Source of the DNA: a virus
IMG/VR virus record: IMGVR_UViG_3300039191_000362
Span: 1 to 38,324 of that record
Direction: 5' to 3' (one strand)
Length of the DNA: 38,324 bases
The position numbers and the translations under genes were made by a program. This document shows positions 1 through 7,705 of the stretch, piece after piece. The notes under the pieces are model-generated. The model was given only the letters and a program-made list of their open reading frames with translations. It was not told the origin of the DNA and did no database searches. Every line of letters begins with the position of its first letter. The stretch's first letter is position 1.

Positions 1-174
1 TTCAAGAACATCACCGTTCACTCCTCCTGGTCCTGGATCTGCCACGATAGTAGGTACTGGCGCTCCATTTGCTGCGCTTCTTATTGGAAATATTGGTCCT
101 TCAAAATCTTCTAATAATTGCGCAAACCCTAAGGAGGTAAAAAGGATGCATATTATAAATGTAATTTTGCTCAT
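1..174 (-). CDS. Secreted protein, N-terminal part (host gene, runs off the window)
   Basis: The frame is open from an ATG at 174 to the window edge, giving 58 residues. It starts with a typical Sec signal peptide: MSK, then a hydrophobic stretch (ITFIICILFTSLGFA) ending in an AQ-type cleavage site, followed by an acidic, Pro/Gly-rich mature part. Export to the periplasm or outer surface is inferred from that signal. The family cannot be recognised from this fragment; Gly/Pro-rich starts of this kind are common in large surface or adhesin proteins of Bacteroidetes. It lies just outside the left prophage end and is taken to be host. Confidence 0.7.
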   Translation of the reverse strand, partial: MSKITFIICILFTSLGFAQLLEDFEGPIFPIRSAANGAPVPTIVADPGPGGVNGDVLE

Positions 175-379
175 AATTTTTTATCAATTTGGTAATTAGA
201 GATCAATGTATAAATTATTCTGCAATTAAAACCTAAATGCCACCTTTTTCTTTACCTCTTTAAAAACACCTAATAGACCTTATTAAACAGTTCATCTAAA
301 TAATACCGAAGCCCCAAAAGGAAGTTATTGCTGTAAAAACGTTTTAAAGAAAGAATTCTGCACTACTAGTATAATCGGA

Positions 380-397
380 AAATAGAATTGTACACAA
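380..397 (+). repeat. Terminal transposase-binding repeat R1 (AAATAGAATTGTACACAA)
   Basis: This 18-bp sequence recurs exactly at 402-419, and in inverted orientation at 35780-35797 (one mismatch) and 35677-35694 (three mismatches). It is the outermost copy at the late end. By analogy with Mu att sites it is inferred to be a MuA-type binding site. Confidence 0.8.
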
Positions 398-401
398 ATG
401 C

Positions 402-419
402 AAATAGAATTGTACACAA
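402..419 (+). repeat. Terminal transposase-binding repeat R2
   Basis: Exact copy of the repeat at 380-397, starting 22 bp inside it, which is about two helical turns, the same period as Mu R1 and R2. The remaining sequence between 175 and 449 contains no gene that I can see: roughly 175-373 is AT-rich host intergenic DNA upstream of the secreted-protein gene, and 420-449 is phage DNA before the last late gene. Confidence 0.8.
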
Positions 420-449
420 TTTTTCATTTAAACTGGATTCAAATGTAGT

Positions 450-1085
450 TTAAACATTAAGATTAAACCTTACTTCTTTCCCTTTTAGCAGCTTCTTAGT
501 TCCCTTAAGGTTGTTTTGATATATGTGTACGTTGCCTAGAAACAAGGTGATTGACTTTATCGGCACATCTATCTGCCTACTTATCAAATACAAATGATAT
601 ATATCTGCTGGAAGGCCTAGACTAGCATCTGAGCTTCTTTGATAAGCTGTAAGTACCAACTTACCATCCACTATCTGAAACTGGATAAGACTTAGGCATG
701 GTTGCTGGCTGCTCTCAGCATTGTTTGCACCTAAGAATAGCACATAGTTCTTACTATTGCGTTTCTCTTTATTGATTTTAGATATCAATGGTGGCAATTG
801 TTCTAGATATGTAGGATAGGAATTTATTAATATAGGACCACAATAGTCCCACCATGTTATACCTGACTCTCTATAGCTCTCTGTGAGACGTTCACCAGCC
901 ATAAATAGATCTAACTCATCCTTGAGCTTCTTACGCGGCATTTGTCGTCCTTCAAACAATTCAAGTAAATCAACTGGCTTGAGAATCAATTTCTCATTAG
1001 TCAAATAGGTAATGTCACCTTTTTTATTGTTCTGTACTCTTCCTTTGTCTAGGATCTTCTTTAGTGTGGAATGATACTTATTCAT
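450..1085 (-). CDS. Thymidylate synthase-fold protein, probable pyrimidine (dCMP) hydroxymethylase/methylase
   Basis: This 211-residue protein aligns by eye with thymidylate synthase (TS) along most of its length. The N-terminus MNKYHSTLKKILDKG resembles the TS start, which is why I chose the ATG at 1085 over upstream ATGs. Glu57 in DELDLF, Trp78-Trp79-Asp80, the nucleophile Cys130 in QQPCLS, the phosphate-binding QRSSD (149-153), GLP and the HIY motif (187-189) are all present. After LGLPA the TS Asn that pairs with uracil (E. coli Asn177) is Asp161; Asp at this site is the hallmark of T4 dCMP hydroxymethylase and MilA. The protein is shorter than E. coli TS (264), mainly at the C-terminus, and the Arg-Arg pair of the neighbouring subunit is not conserved. 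It is the last late gene next to the R end, the position of Mu mom. Inference: it makes modified pyrimidine nucleotides for phage DNA. A diverged TS is the alternative. Confidence 0.75.
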   Translation of the reverse strand: MNKYHSTLKKILDKGRVQNNKKGDITYLTNEKLILKPVDLLELFEGRQMPRKKLKDELDLFMAGERLTESYRESGITWWDYCGPILINSYPTYLEQLPPLISKINKEKRNSKNYVLFLGANNAESSQQPCLSLIQFQIVDGKLVLTAYQRSSDASLGLPADIYHLYLISRQIDVPIKSITLFLGNVHIYQNNLKGTKKLLKGKEVRFNLNV

Positions 1086-1095
1086 AGTCGTCATA

Positions 1096-1221
1096 ATTGT
1101 ATATTTGTGATGCCAAACAAAACGAATGCACACGTGTTACTAAAGACATTACTGTCCTCAGTGTGCGTGTGCATTTATCTAAGTTTTGTTTGGCGACGAA
1201 CTATGAGCTGAGGACTTTTAT
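1096..1221 (-). promoter_or_regulatory. Structured leader of the TS-like gene with nested inverted repeats
   Basis: Between the last tail gene and the TS-like gene lie a perfect 12-bp inverted repeat (1112-1123 with 1183-1194) and, inside it, a perfect 10-bp inverted repeat (1125-1134 with 1166-1175). In the inner loop GTCCTCAG (1154-1161) is complementary to CTGAGGAC at 1208-1215, outside the hairpin, so a pseudoknot could form. Read on the minus strand this is the 5' leader of the TS-like mRNA. It has no U-run typical of an intrinsic terminator. A regulatory role is inferred only. Confidence 0.55.
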
Positions 1222-1572
1222 CTAACTTTGATATGCCGTCTTCAAAGCGTCAAAATCTTCCTGTAAAGCACTTACCTTAGCACTCTCAGACAATCTAGTA
1301 TAAAGATCAATATCAGAGCTTAGAGCTCTTAATTCATCTAATTGAATTTGCTTCAAGCCAGAGGCTAAAGCTGCATCAATAGTAGTTTGATCTGTTGAGA
1401 AGGTTCTTGCAGTACTATCCCATAAAATAAGTTTATCTTTTTTTTGCGCGGCAAGTCCTAGATCGTACTCAGGCTGTGTAAGTGTAATATATCCTGAAGG
1501 AGTTTCTTGTGTATCATTAAGGGCTATAATAGCTTTAACCTTTGTGTCTACTGATTTAAGTAAATATTTCAT
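1222..1572 (-). CDS. Small tail-fibre-associated protein (hypothetical)
   Basis: 116 residues, no signal peptide or membrane segment. The N-terminal half (LLKSVDTKVKAIIALND) is beta-like and contains a tryptophan-aromatic strand; the C-terminal half is helical with regular leucines (LDELRALSSDIDLYTRLSE). It overlaps the stop of the preceding tail gene by one base (TAATG), implying coupled translation. A small protein at the end of the tail cluster, just after a fibre-like gene, is often a fibre assembly factor or tip protein, but I do not recognise this family. Confidence 0.55.
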   Translation of the reverse strand: MKYLLKSVDTKVKAIIALNDTQETPSGYITLTQPEYDLGLAAQKKDKLILWDSTARTFSTDQTTIDAALASGLKQIQLDELRALSSDIDLYTRLSESAKVSALQEDFDALKTAYQS

Positions 1573-2261
1573 TATTCAATTATATTTAGTTCCCATTCTT
1601 TTCTGAAATGCTCATCAACATCTTTCGTTACTAAAATGTCAAACTGGTTATTCATTATATTATTAACTTCAACAGGATAAACACCAGCGTAAGTAGCTGT
1701 GTTTATACCTAAAACTATAGGAATATACTTTTTTGTTCTATTAGGTATAGTAACTCTTATAATTGATCTGTTTTGATTCTCAACTATACGTGTAACATCT
1801 ATTATCTGTCCAGTCCAAACAATATTAGCACCAGTTGCTACTCCAGCACCTTTAACAACAAAAAAAGTTCCTAAAGTTTTAATACTAACAGTATTATGAA
1901 GCTTATTTATTCTTTTGAAGTCTTCAAGAAGATAAGAGCCTCCAGCTGCTGGCCTTGCAAAACGCTTTTTATATATAGGCAGCTCTACTGTTGTATTATT
2001 ATCATAGAAAGCCTCAGTGATGATTTCTATTATCTCCACATTGGTTTGTGTAGCAGCACCTTCAAATGGAAGTAACTCATTATCTATTATAACGTAGCCG
2101 TCAGTAATATTTGTACCATCATCTACCACACCACTTATGATGGTAAGATCACCCATAGCTAGTGCAAGTGCTTCTGTTGGTTGTTTAGCCATCTCATTGA
2201 TTCTATCAAATGTTTCTGTAGTACCAGGAAAGCCTGTGTCTGATGTCATTAATTTATCCAT
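1572..2261 (-). CDS. Probable tail fibre/appendage protein
   Basis: 229 residues with a beta-rich, Gly/Thr-rich composition. The segment with GDLTIISG and DGYVIIDNELLPF resembles the N-terminal domain that I associate with Bacteroidetes Mu-like phage fibre proteins, which present a value followed by measured attributes. No transmembrane segment. It overlaps the preceding gene by 13 bases and ends one base into the next. Position after the baseplate genes supports a role in host contact. The assignment is from composition, a half-remembered family and position. Confidence 0.5.
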   Translation of the reverse strand: MDKLMTSDTGFPGTTETFDRINEMAKQPTEALALAMGDLTIISGVVDDGTNITDGYVIIDNELLPFEGAATQTNVEIIEIITEAFYDNNTTVELPIYKKRFARPAAGGSYLLEDFKRINKLHNTVSIKTLGTFFVVKGAGVATGANIVWTGQIIDVTRIVENQNRSIIRVTIPNRTKKYIPIVLGINTATYAGVYPVEVNNIMNNQFDILVTKDVDEHFRKEWELNIIE

Positions 2262-2752
2262 AATAGTTTATGTGTTTTTGAAGCTACCTTGTAACGGTCT
2301 ACTTGTGTATTAATTTTGATCTCTAATTTTACCAGCTCACTTTGCTGACTCGGCTGGATCGCAAGTGGTAGATTTACTATAAAATTGACATTACTTACAT
2401 CTATAGAAGAAGTTTGATAATAATGCACCGGTTGATCATCAAAGGTATCATAGTGAAAAACTGGTCGGTCTTCTCCAGCATTGTAAAAGAATAAAATACC
2501 CTCTGGAACTACGTTATCTATAAAAATTCTACGAGATACATTATCAAATTTGTCATTAAGAACTTTTTCAATGTGGATCTTTCTACTATCATGCAGTTGT
2601 ATATAATCTATACTCTGGCGAAATATAAAAAAACGACTATTTAAGAAGTTTAAAGGTCCCGTTAAATACTTAACGACACCACGCTGGTTGGTTTCCCTAT
2701 GCTTAGGGCGCAAGATTTGTAAACCTATCTTAAAATAGTCATTGTTAAACAT
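2249..2752 (-). CDS. Hypothetical baseplate/tail protein
   Basis: 167 residues, rich in aromatic and basic residues (NNDYFKIGLQILRPKHRET near the start). No signal peptide or membrane helix is apparent. It overlaps both neighbours (8 bases upstream, 13 downstream), so it belongs to the tail operon. It sits between the J-like protein and the fibre-like protein, where Mu has the gp48-type tail tip protein; that equivalence is positional only. Confidence 0.5.
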   Translation of the reverse strand: MFNNDYFKIGLQILRPKHRETNQRGVVKYLTGPLNFLNSRFFIFRQSIDYIQLHDSRKIHIEKVLNDKFDNVSRRIFIDNVVPEGILFFYNAGEDRPVFHYDTFDDQPVHYYQTSSIDVSNVNFIVNLPLAIQPSQQSELVKLEIKINTQVDRYKVASKTHKLLWIN

Positions 2753-3653
2753 TGCTCTCTGGTATATAAGTGATAGATAAAACGGCGTTGTCTACTATAA
2801 AGTAACCACTATCAGCTACTCTTACTTGTTTAATTTCTCCAGCGTTTGAAATGTTAGCAGTGGTATAATCGTACTGCGCATACTTTGTTGCCGCTTTAGT
2901 TATTTCAGCAATACGTATTCCTTCTACAGCTCTCAAGGCAGCTTCGTGATCCCCTTTTACATAAGAATCATTGAGCTCCTTAAGTCTTAAATATTGATTA
3001 GTTGCATCCATTACCGGAGTATCATTTTCACCGTCCAGTCTTTTTCCATCACTGTCTAATATTGTAGGATCAAAATAGATATCCATCTCTAACAATAAGT
3101 CGTCACCTTCTCCAGTGGTGATCGTTGTGAGCGTACCAGCATCTGCTTGATCAGAAAAGTAAACTTTAGCAGCGATTACTTGAGCAGCTGTAGCAGGAGT
3201 AAAACTACCATTAACCTCACCAGCTACTTTAGCGCGCAATAGAACTGCATTATTATTTATAGTTCTAGTAATAGCAGCATGTTTAAATACCTTCATAGTA
3301 TCTACCTGTGCGTCTGTTAGAGCAGTATTATCATAATTACCTAAGGAATCATAAACAGCACCGTGTTGGTATTTTAGAACAAGATCTTGATACCATAAAA
3401 TCGTATGGACACGCTGCTCGTCTACTACCTTATAAACACGCCTTTCATATTCGTCCATAAGTACTTCAAAAAAGAAGATCGTTAAAGCAATCATGTACAA
3501 AAAACGTCTCCATATAGACACACGGCTATCACTTGTTAAGTTGACTAATGAAGATTGCTCATCATCAGTTAAAACTTCAAGTGCATTGAGTTCTGGATCT
3601 TGGTTTTTTATCTCCAGCATGGATAGCTGTATTTCTTTTAATGTCCTTGCCAT
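2745..3653 (-). CDS. Baseplate J-like (Mu gp47-type) protein
   Basis: 302 residues. The N-terminal region contains a hydrophobic helix with conserved-looking surroundings: SRVSIWRRFLYMIALTIFFF, followed by EVLMDEYERRV and HTILWYQDLVLKYQHG. This pattern matches my memory of J-type baseplate proteins of Bacteroidetes Mu-like phages, which diverge strongly from proteobacterial gpJ. The middle and C-terminal parts are alternating strands and helices. J proteins form the baseplate wedge around the hub. The gene lies farther from the gpW-like gene (6862-7146) than in Mu, with seven genes inserted between. Confidence is moderate because no invariant motif defines the family. Confidence 0.5.
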   Translation of the reverse strand: MARTLKEIQLSMLEIKNQDPELNALEVLTDDEQSSLVNLTSDSRVSIWRRFLYMIALTIFFFEVLMDEYERRVYKVVDEQRVHTILWYQDLVLKYQHGAVYDSLGNYDNTALTDAQVDTMKVFKHAAITRTINNNAVLLRAKVAGEVNGSFTPATAAQVIAAKVYFSDQADAGTLTTITTGEGDDLLLEMDIYFDPTILDSDGKRLDGENDTPVMDATNQYLRLKELNDSYVKGDHEAALRAVEGIRIAEITKAATKYAQYDYTTANISNAGEIKQVRVADSGYFIVDNAVLSITYIPESNV

Positions 3654-3676
3654 GACTTATTATTTATTTTTATTAT

Positions 3677-3690
3677 GCTTTCGCGAAAGC
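3677..3690. repeat. Iterated palindrome GCTTTCGCGAAAGC, copy 1
   Basis: Perfect 14-bp palindrome in the 41-base gap between two tail genes; the only one of the five copies outside a coding region. Confidence 0.9.
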
Positions 3691-3694
3691 GGAT

Positions 3695-4330
3695 TTAAAA
3701 CAGTTTTATAACCATCCATAACAGTGGATGCGATAGAATGATGGCAAGTAATACAACTGCTATTGCACCATATTTATACAGCGGTAAATAGCTAATGACA
3801 TGCCCATAGGCATAAGAATCTATCTGTATAATAGTAGCAAGACGCGGCCTCTCGCTTGATATTCTTCTTTCTTTGGACCATAAATATCTTAATGGCCTTA
3901 CTATTCTTAATAAACTCACTCGCTTGTCATGATGCAATCTGGGGTCGCCTAGTTGCATCATCACTTTAGAAAGTAATACATCAGCCGACTTTAAATTTTT
4001 CAAGGTGTAGGTGTAATTTATCGCGTCCAAATAGTCGTGCAATACACCAGAGATATCATAGAAAAAATCACCCACTTTATGCAGCTCTACGTCCCCGCTC
4101 ACGCCGTCGTATTGCTCCGGGTGTTTACTAAAATATATAAAGGCATCATTCATTAACTTGATGATAAAGCCTTCCATTCCAGCAGTAAGCATTTTATCTA
4201 TAAGAAGTTTTTTATGGTTCTCCAGTGTACCATAATCGAGATGTGCAAACGGCTGCTTTCTCCAGGCATCTTTATTGGTAAAACCGCCGATAGAAATCCT
4301 GGACGCTATGTATTTTAGGACCGATATCAT
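3695..4330 (-). CDS. Hypothetical tail-cluster protein with C-terminal membrane helix
   Basis: 211 residues. The first 160 or so are soluble and helical, with many His and Tyr residues. A hydrophobic segment near the end (YGAIAVVLLAIILSHPLLWM) should span the membrane. It overlaps the upstream gene by four bases (ATGA type), so it is translated with the tail genes. I do not recognise the family. A membrane-anchored protein in this place could act in lysis, superinfection exclusion or as an injected protein; nothing in the sequence decides. Confidence 0.5.
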   Translation of the reverse strand: MISVLKYIASRISIGGFTNKDAWRKQPFAHLDYGTLENHKKLLIDKMLTAGMEGFIIKLMNDAFIYFSKHPEQYDGVSGDVELHKVGDFFYDISGVLHDYLDAINYTYTLKNLKSADVLLSKVMMQLGDPRLHHDKRVSLLRIVRPLRYLWSKERRISSERPRLATIIQIDSYAYGHVISYLPLYKYGAIAVVLLAIILSHPLLWMVIKLF

Positions 4331-4830
4331 AACTCTATTATTAATTTGCCAGACCCTAGATTAAAAGTGTTGTGGCTTTCTGCATTTGCAATAGAAATGA
4401 TTCCTATGCAATAAATAAGCCTATCAAAAAATCCAGTAATCTCTACAGGTACACTAGGCATCGCAGCACCTATTAAAGCGTTCATTTGAGAGGCACTCAT
4501 TGCCATGTTATACTTTACCATTTGATGCGATTTGATCACCTCTTTTTCATAAGGCTCCCCTATCGGTGTGATCATGTCATCATCGTAGTCTTGTGTCGTT
4601 TCAATGACTGCATAATGCTGTCGGTAAGTGATTACCCCGCGAAAACCATCTTCTAAAGGTTTGTCCCAAGAGATCTCGATAGTCGCAAAACGGTCGTCGT
4701 TTGTATCTGCTACCTTTATAGGCATAGGGTTATTCACAAAGCTTTCTCCGGGTTTATTAAAGCGTCCCGCCTGTGCGATCCACTGGCTGTAACTTATTGG
4801 TTCTGTAGTTTTTATTTTAATTTGTGCCAT
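4327..4830 (-). CDS. Hypothetical tail-cluster protein
   Basis: 167 residues, soluble, beta-rich start (MAQIKIKTTEPISYSQWIAQ) and a C-terminal half with a helical, Met/Ala-rich stretch. No signal peptide. It is followed by a four-base overlap with the next gene and preceded by a five-base gap after the LamG-domain gene. Probably a structural protein of the distal tail, judged by position only. Confidence 0.45.
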   Translation of the reverse strand: MAQIKIKTTEPISYSQWIAQAGRFNKPGESFVNNPMPIKVADTNDDRFATIEISWDKPLEDGFRGVITYRQHYAVIETTQDYDDDMITPIGEPYEKEVIKSHQMVKYNMAMSASQMNALIGAAMPSVPVEITGFFDRLIYCIGIISIANAESHNTFNLGSGKLIIEL

Positions 4831-4835
4831 GATTT

Positions 4836-5552
4836 TTATATTAAATGTTCGTTAGCTGTTAAATATCTATCTACCGCATACGCTACTTGCCCCTCGCTTA
4901 GCTTTACATTTAAAAAAGAAAGAGCGTTAATTTGACCATCTAAATTATTTACAAACGCGCTTCTACCATCTTTTCCAATAACCAAAGGAGCGGTAGTATT
5001 TATCATAGATGTATAAGCTCCTTGATTTAAATTGACATTATTAATTGCTGTGTTTTGATAAGTTTTTAATGTCTTAGTGCTTGCCTCGTATGTCTGTGTT
5101 ATTACTATCCATTCAGATAAAGGAATAACTACGTCATTTTCTGTTCTTATCTGTTTATTGTTGTCAGTATCATAATTTATAAAATTAAACTTTCCGTTAA
5201 CAGGTAAAGCTATATATTCAAACTGAAAAGCGTCCGCTTTTATTTTTGTAAAAAGTCTAGGATTATTGCTTAAATCATCAAATTTTATTAATGTGATTGT
5301 AGAAAAATCCACATCGCTTGTGCCATTTCCGAAGCTTAAATCATTTGCATCTGGAACGACCACATTTGATGTCGTACCGTTAAAGTCGGCAGCTTGTCCG
5401 ATTAAACCACTAGGGTAAGTTATAGAGGTAGGCGTTCCATTGTTGCTCCCAACACTGTCATTTGAGTTTCCATCAAATTTCCAATAACTAATAAAATTAT
5501 CTAAAGGAATAATGTTAGCACTCGCTGCACTTGCAGGCATGCAACTAAACAT
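4836..5552 (-). CDS. LamG/concanavalin A-like jelly-roll tail protein
   Basis: 238 residues. The region from about residue 19 to 235 has the pattern of a LamG-like jelly roll: ISYWKFDGNSNDSVGSNNGT near the start, GLIGQAADFNGT, a middle strand set, then PLVIGKDGR and DGQINALSFLNVKLSEGQV at the end. This family binds carbohydrates or cell-surface polymers, so the protein is a good candidate for the phage receptor-binding or adhesion component. The ATG at 5552 overlaps the stop of the upstream gene by 8 bases. No signal peptide, as expected for a virion protein. Confidence 0.7.
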   Translation of the reverse strand: MFSCMPASAASANIIPLDNFISYWKFDGNSNDSVGSNNGTPTSITYPSGLIGQAADFNGTTSNVVVPDANDLSFGNGTSDVDFSTITLIKFDDLSNNPRLFTKIKADAFQFEYIALPVNGKFNFINYDTDNNKQIRTENDVVIPLSEWIVITQTYEASTKTLKTYQNTAINNVNLNQGAYTSMINTTAPLVIGKDGRSAFVNNLDGQINALSFLNVKLSEGQVAYAVDRYLTANEHLI

Positions 5553-5985
5553 AATCTATCGCTCCAAAAATTCTATACACCATTCTCAATGTACCTATGT
5601 CAAAACCTATATAACGCACCACACAGCCACCCTTTGAGGGCTCGTCGCTTGCTTTTCTTAATGTGATGACACCGTCTGCAGTGACGTGATTTTTAACCGT
5701 CACCTTTGTATCATCGTAAGCAAAAGTTACCGCACAGCTGCCGTCAATAAAATGATCGCTGGTAAAGCCGCTTTTCATTAAATTAGGATCATCTTGTAGC
5801 GTTACTACAATAGCGTTACTACCCGTGTAAGAAATAGCCGCAAGGTGCAAGCTTTCTTGTAAGGTGTAAGAAGCTCCTATGGTGCTGTTTAGGATGCGGG
5901 GTTTTAAAACAAAAGCATCCACATTCTCATCATGTTCTACCGCTGTTAGTGGTCTCCCTTTGGGTATTCTCTTATGTACTGCCAT
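5545..5985 (-). CDS. Hypothetical tail-cluster protein
   Basis: 146 residues, beta-rich, no membrane segment. The start (MAVHKRIPKGRPLTAVEHDE) is reminiscent of short N-terminal linkers that attach phage fibre parts, followed by an apparent beta domain with SYTLQESLHLAAISYTGSNA. It shares one base with the neighbour upstream (TAATG) and eight with the LamG gene downstream, so the two may be partners in one appendage. No family recognised. Confidence 0.45.
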   Translation of the reverse strand: MAVHKRIPKGRPLTAVEHDENVDAFVLKPRILNSTIGASYTLQESLHLAAISYTGSNAIVVTLQDDPNLMKSGFTSDHFIDGSCAVTFAYDDTKVTVKNHVTADGVITLRKASDEPSKGGCVVRYIGFDIGTLRMVYRIFGAIDYV

Positions 5986-6479
5986 TATTGATATACATTT
6001 TGTTCATATACTCCAGTTTCATATACTCCAGTTAATATGGTCGCTATATTTATAGTTTTACCAGTAGAAGGAATAACACCGTTACGCTCAAAGTTTTTAA
6101 TTATTGATCTGCTAAATACAGGTACTTCAGTATGATCTATAGATTTTTCAACTAATAAATCATCAGATAGTGAAATCCCATTCTTAATAGCTATTTGAAT
6201 AGCTGCGAGCGCACTTCCTTTATATTGAATCGCTGTATCAAATAAACTTTGATTGTGATAAAGACTATAAACTTCCTGATCGTTTTTGATTATATTTTTT
6301 GATATATCTAAAACATTTACGCTATAAACTAAATCAACTTCAATAAATTCCCTACCATTAATTAAATCATCTGAAAGGTTCAAACCATTCTCAATAGCAA
6401 TCAACACAGCAGCATGAGCACTTCCATACTCTTGAATCGCGATGTCCAATAAAGACTGATTATGTTGAACTGTGATCAT
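5985..6479 (-). CDS. Tail protein with two LysM-like repeats
   Basis: 164 residues made mainly of two related units of about 34 residues, starting HNQSLLDIAIQEYGSA (about residue 6) and HNQSLFDTAIQYKGSA (about residue 75), each ending in a SDDL motif. The unit resembles the LysM-like tail proteins (gpX family and relatives), in which a short alpha/beta domain binds peptidoglycan or joins the hub. The C-terminal tail contains a short internal repeat (TGVYETGVYEQNVYQ). Overlaps both neighbours by one base. Confidence 0.55.
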   Translation of the reverse strand: MITVQHNQSLLDIAIQEYGSAHAAVLIAIENGLNLSDDLINGREFIEVDLVYSVNVLDISKNIIKNDQEVYSLYHNQSLFDTAIQYKGSALAAIQIAIKNGISLSDDLLVEKSIDHTEVPVFSRSIIKNFERNGVIPSTGKTINIATILTGVYETGVYEQNVYQ

Positions 6480-6868
6480 TACTGGTGTTTTATTTTATAG
6501 GTATTAAAATCACTTTTAAGCTTATCATACTTTCGCGAAAGCGAAGTATAACGCTGGTCGTTAGTTTCATTTATAAATTTGATCCTGCGCTCGTAATCCT
6601 CTTTTAAATCTGCTATTCTTCTTAAATAATCTTTTTCTAAATAAGTGTGTTTCTTTTCATATCTCATCTCAAGATCATCTAGAGCCTTTTGATACTGCTC
6701 CATTATCTGATTGCTATTATTGATTTTTAACTTTTCGATCTCAACATCTTTAGACACTAATTCTTTTGCAGCGGCTTTACGGCCAGTTCTATTTGTTAAA
6801 TAAGCAATAATACCACCAACCAGTGCCACAAGGATTTCACCTATGTAATCTTTAAATAACTCTACCAT
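6479..6868 (-). CDS. Membrane-anchored coiled-coil protein
   Basis: 129 residues. Residues about 8-24 (YIGEILVALVGGIIAYL) form one membrane helix; almost all the rest is charged and shows heptad-like spacing, so a long coiled coil is expected. N-terminal anchor plus coiled coil resembles an inner-membrane spanin (Rz) or a holin accessory, but the gene lies among baseplate genes rather than next to the endolysin. Overlaps neighbours by one and seven bases. The iterated palindrome lies in its 3' part at 6530-6541. Confidence 0.5.
   Translation of the reverse strand: MVELFKDYIGEILVALVGGIIAYLTNRTGRKAAAKELVSKDVEIEKLKINNSNQIMEQYQKALDDLEMRYEKKHTYLEKDYLRRIADLKEDYERRIKFINETNDQRYTSLSRKYDKLKSDFNTYKIKHQ
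6530..6541. repeat. Iterated palindrome CTTTCGCGAAAG, copy 2
   Basis: Perfect 12-bp palindrome extended by CG on the right, inside the coiled-coil gene. Confidence 0.9.
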
Positions 6869-7146
6869 ATTTCACTTATTCTCAAATTGATAAACTCCTT
6901 GTAATCTTCATAATCCTTACCATCTCTTGCAAGTTGTTTTTTAATTTCACTACTCATACGGCCAGCATCATACTTCGTCTTAATCATTCTAGTAAGTGCG
7001 GCTCCTATAATGGGATCTTCTTTCCATTCACCGGGATGCGACTCTAGTATCTCAGCAACCTCTTGCTGTTCACTATCACCTATCACAAAATCACCATTCT
7101 TAATAAGAAGGTTGCCATCATTATCTGTTAAGAAGTCCTTAGCCAT
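6862..7146 (-). CDS. Baseplate wedge protein, gpW/gp25-like (Mu gp46 equivalent)
   Basis: 94 residues. The opening, LTDNDGNLLIKNGDFVIGDS followed by QQEVAEILESHPGEWKEDP and a Gly-rich turn, is the usual layout of small gp25/gpW-type baseplate proteins: a value strand, a query to the hub, and a helix. Neighbours fit: the spike gene (gpV-like) is immediately upstream with an 8-base overlap. It is expected to link the central hub to the sheath during baseplate assembly. Confidence 0.65.
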   Translation of the reverse strand: MAKDFLTDNDGNLLIKNGDFVIGDSEQQEVAEILESHPGEWKEDPIIGAALTRMIKTKYDAGRMSSEIKKQLARDGKDYEDYKEFINLRISEIW

Positions 7147-7705
7147 GCTTGATCACTTGATTTTCTATATTACTCAAGTCGGCACGCTGCAAACTTGTAA
7201 ACTGATTCACTAGAGATTTTAAAGCACCACCACCATCTTCTGGTATCGGTGTCCAGCTATTAAATACTTGTTGTATCAATTCGAGTATTTTAGTATTCTT
7301 ATCAATTTGTTCTTTCAGTTCTGGTGCTTTTACTATTCCCGAGAAAGAGTCGCCATTGACCGTCATTTGACCTGCGTTTAAATCAACTTTAAATCCCGTT
7401 TGATCTGTTAATTCTATTTGCTCGAGAACATCACAATCTATCATTATGGTGTCTACATCTTCTTTACCTATAATCGCTATCAGAGCTAGACTTTCTATCG
7501 CTGGTCTTCTAATTACCGATCCCATTCCTAATCGCACTTCTAAATGTTCCAGATTATCCAACAAATCAATTGCTGTCATAGTCTTCTCTTCCCAGTTCAC
7601 CTCAGTAACTTTAACACGTCGCAATATCATAGGGATTGCCTCGTCAGTGTTTTTATAAAGCAGCTCTTTAAAAGCTTCTATGTTACTTCCTTTATTTCCC
7701 TTCAT
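7139..7705 (-). CDS. Baseplate assembly/spike protein, gpV-like (Mu gp45 equivalent)
   Basis: 188 residues. The N-terminal half shows the OB-fold pattern of tail spike proteins (VTEVNWEEKTMTAIDL, then a long strand series ending SLALIAIIGKEDVDTIMI). The middle part has short beta repeats (TGFKVDLNAGQMTVNGDSFS), as in the spike shaft, and the C-terminus is helical. Order D-like, V-like, W-like is conserved with Mu gp44-gp46. It forms the membrane-piercing tip. Confidence 0.65.
   Translation of the reverse strand: MKGNKGSNIEAFKELLYKNTDEAIPMILRRVKVTEVNWEEKTMTAIDLLDNLEHLEVRLGMGSVIRRPAIESLALIAIIGKEDVDTIMIDCDVLEQIELTDQTGFKVDLNAGQMTVNGDSFSGIVKAPELKEQIDKNTKILELIQQVFNSWTPIPEDGGGALKSLVNQFTSLQRADLSNIENQVIKHG

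Noticed and set aside
281-298. Operator-like half site ATTAAACA outside the left prophage end
   Set aside because: Only one arm fits; such AT-rich 8-mers are expected by chance.
1112-1194. Invertible promoter
   Set aside because: The segment between the inverted repeats is very short, repeats are split by unequal gaps, and no recombinase gene is in the element. A folded RNA explains it better.
6479-6868. Inner-membrane spanin (Rz) call for the coiled-coil membrane protein
   Set aside because: Topology fits, but it is seven kilobases from the endolysin, no overlapping outer spanin is present, and a better spanin candidate adjoins the endolysin.
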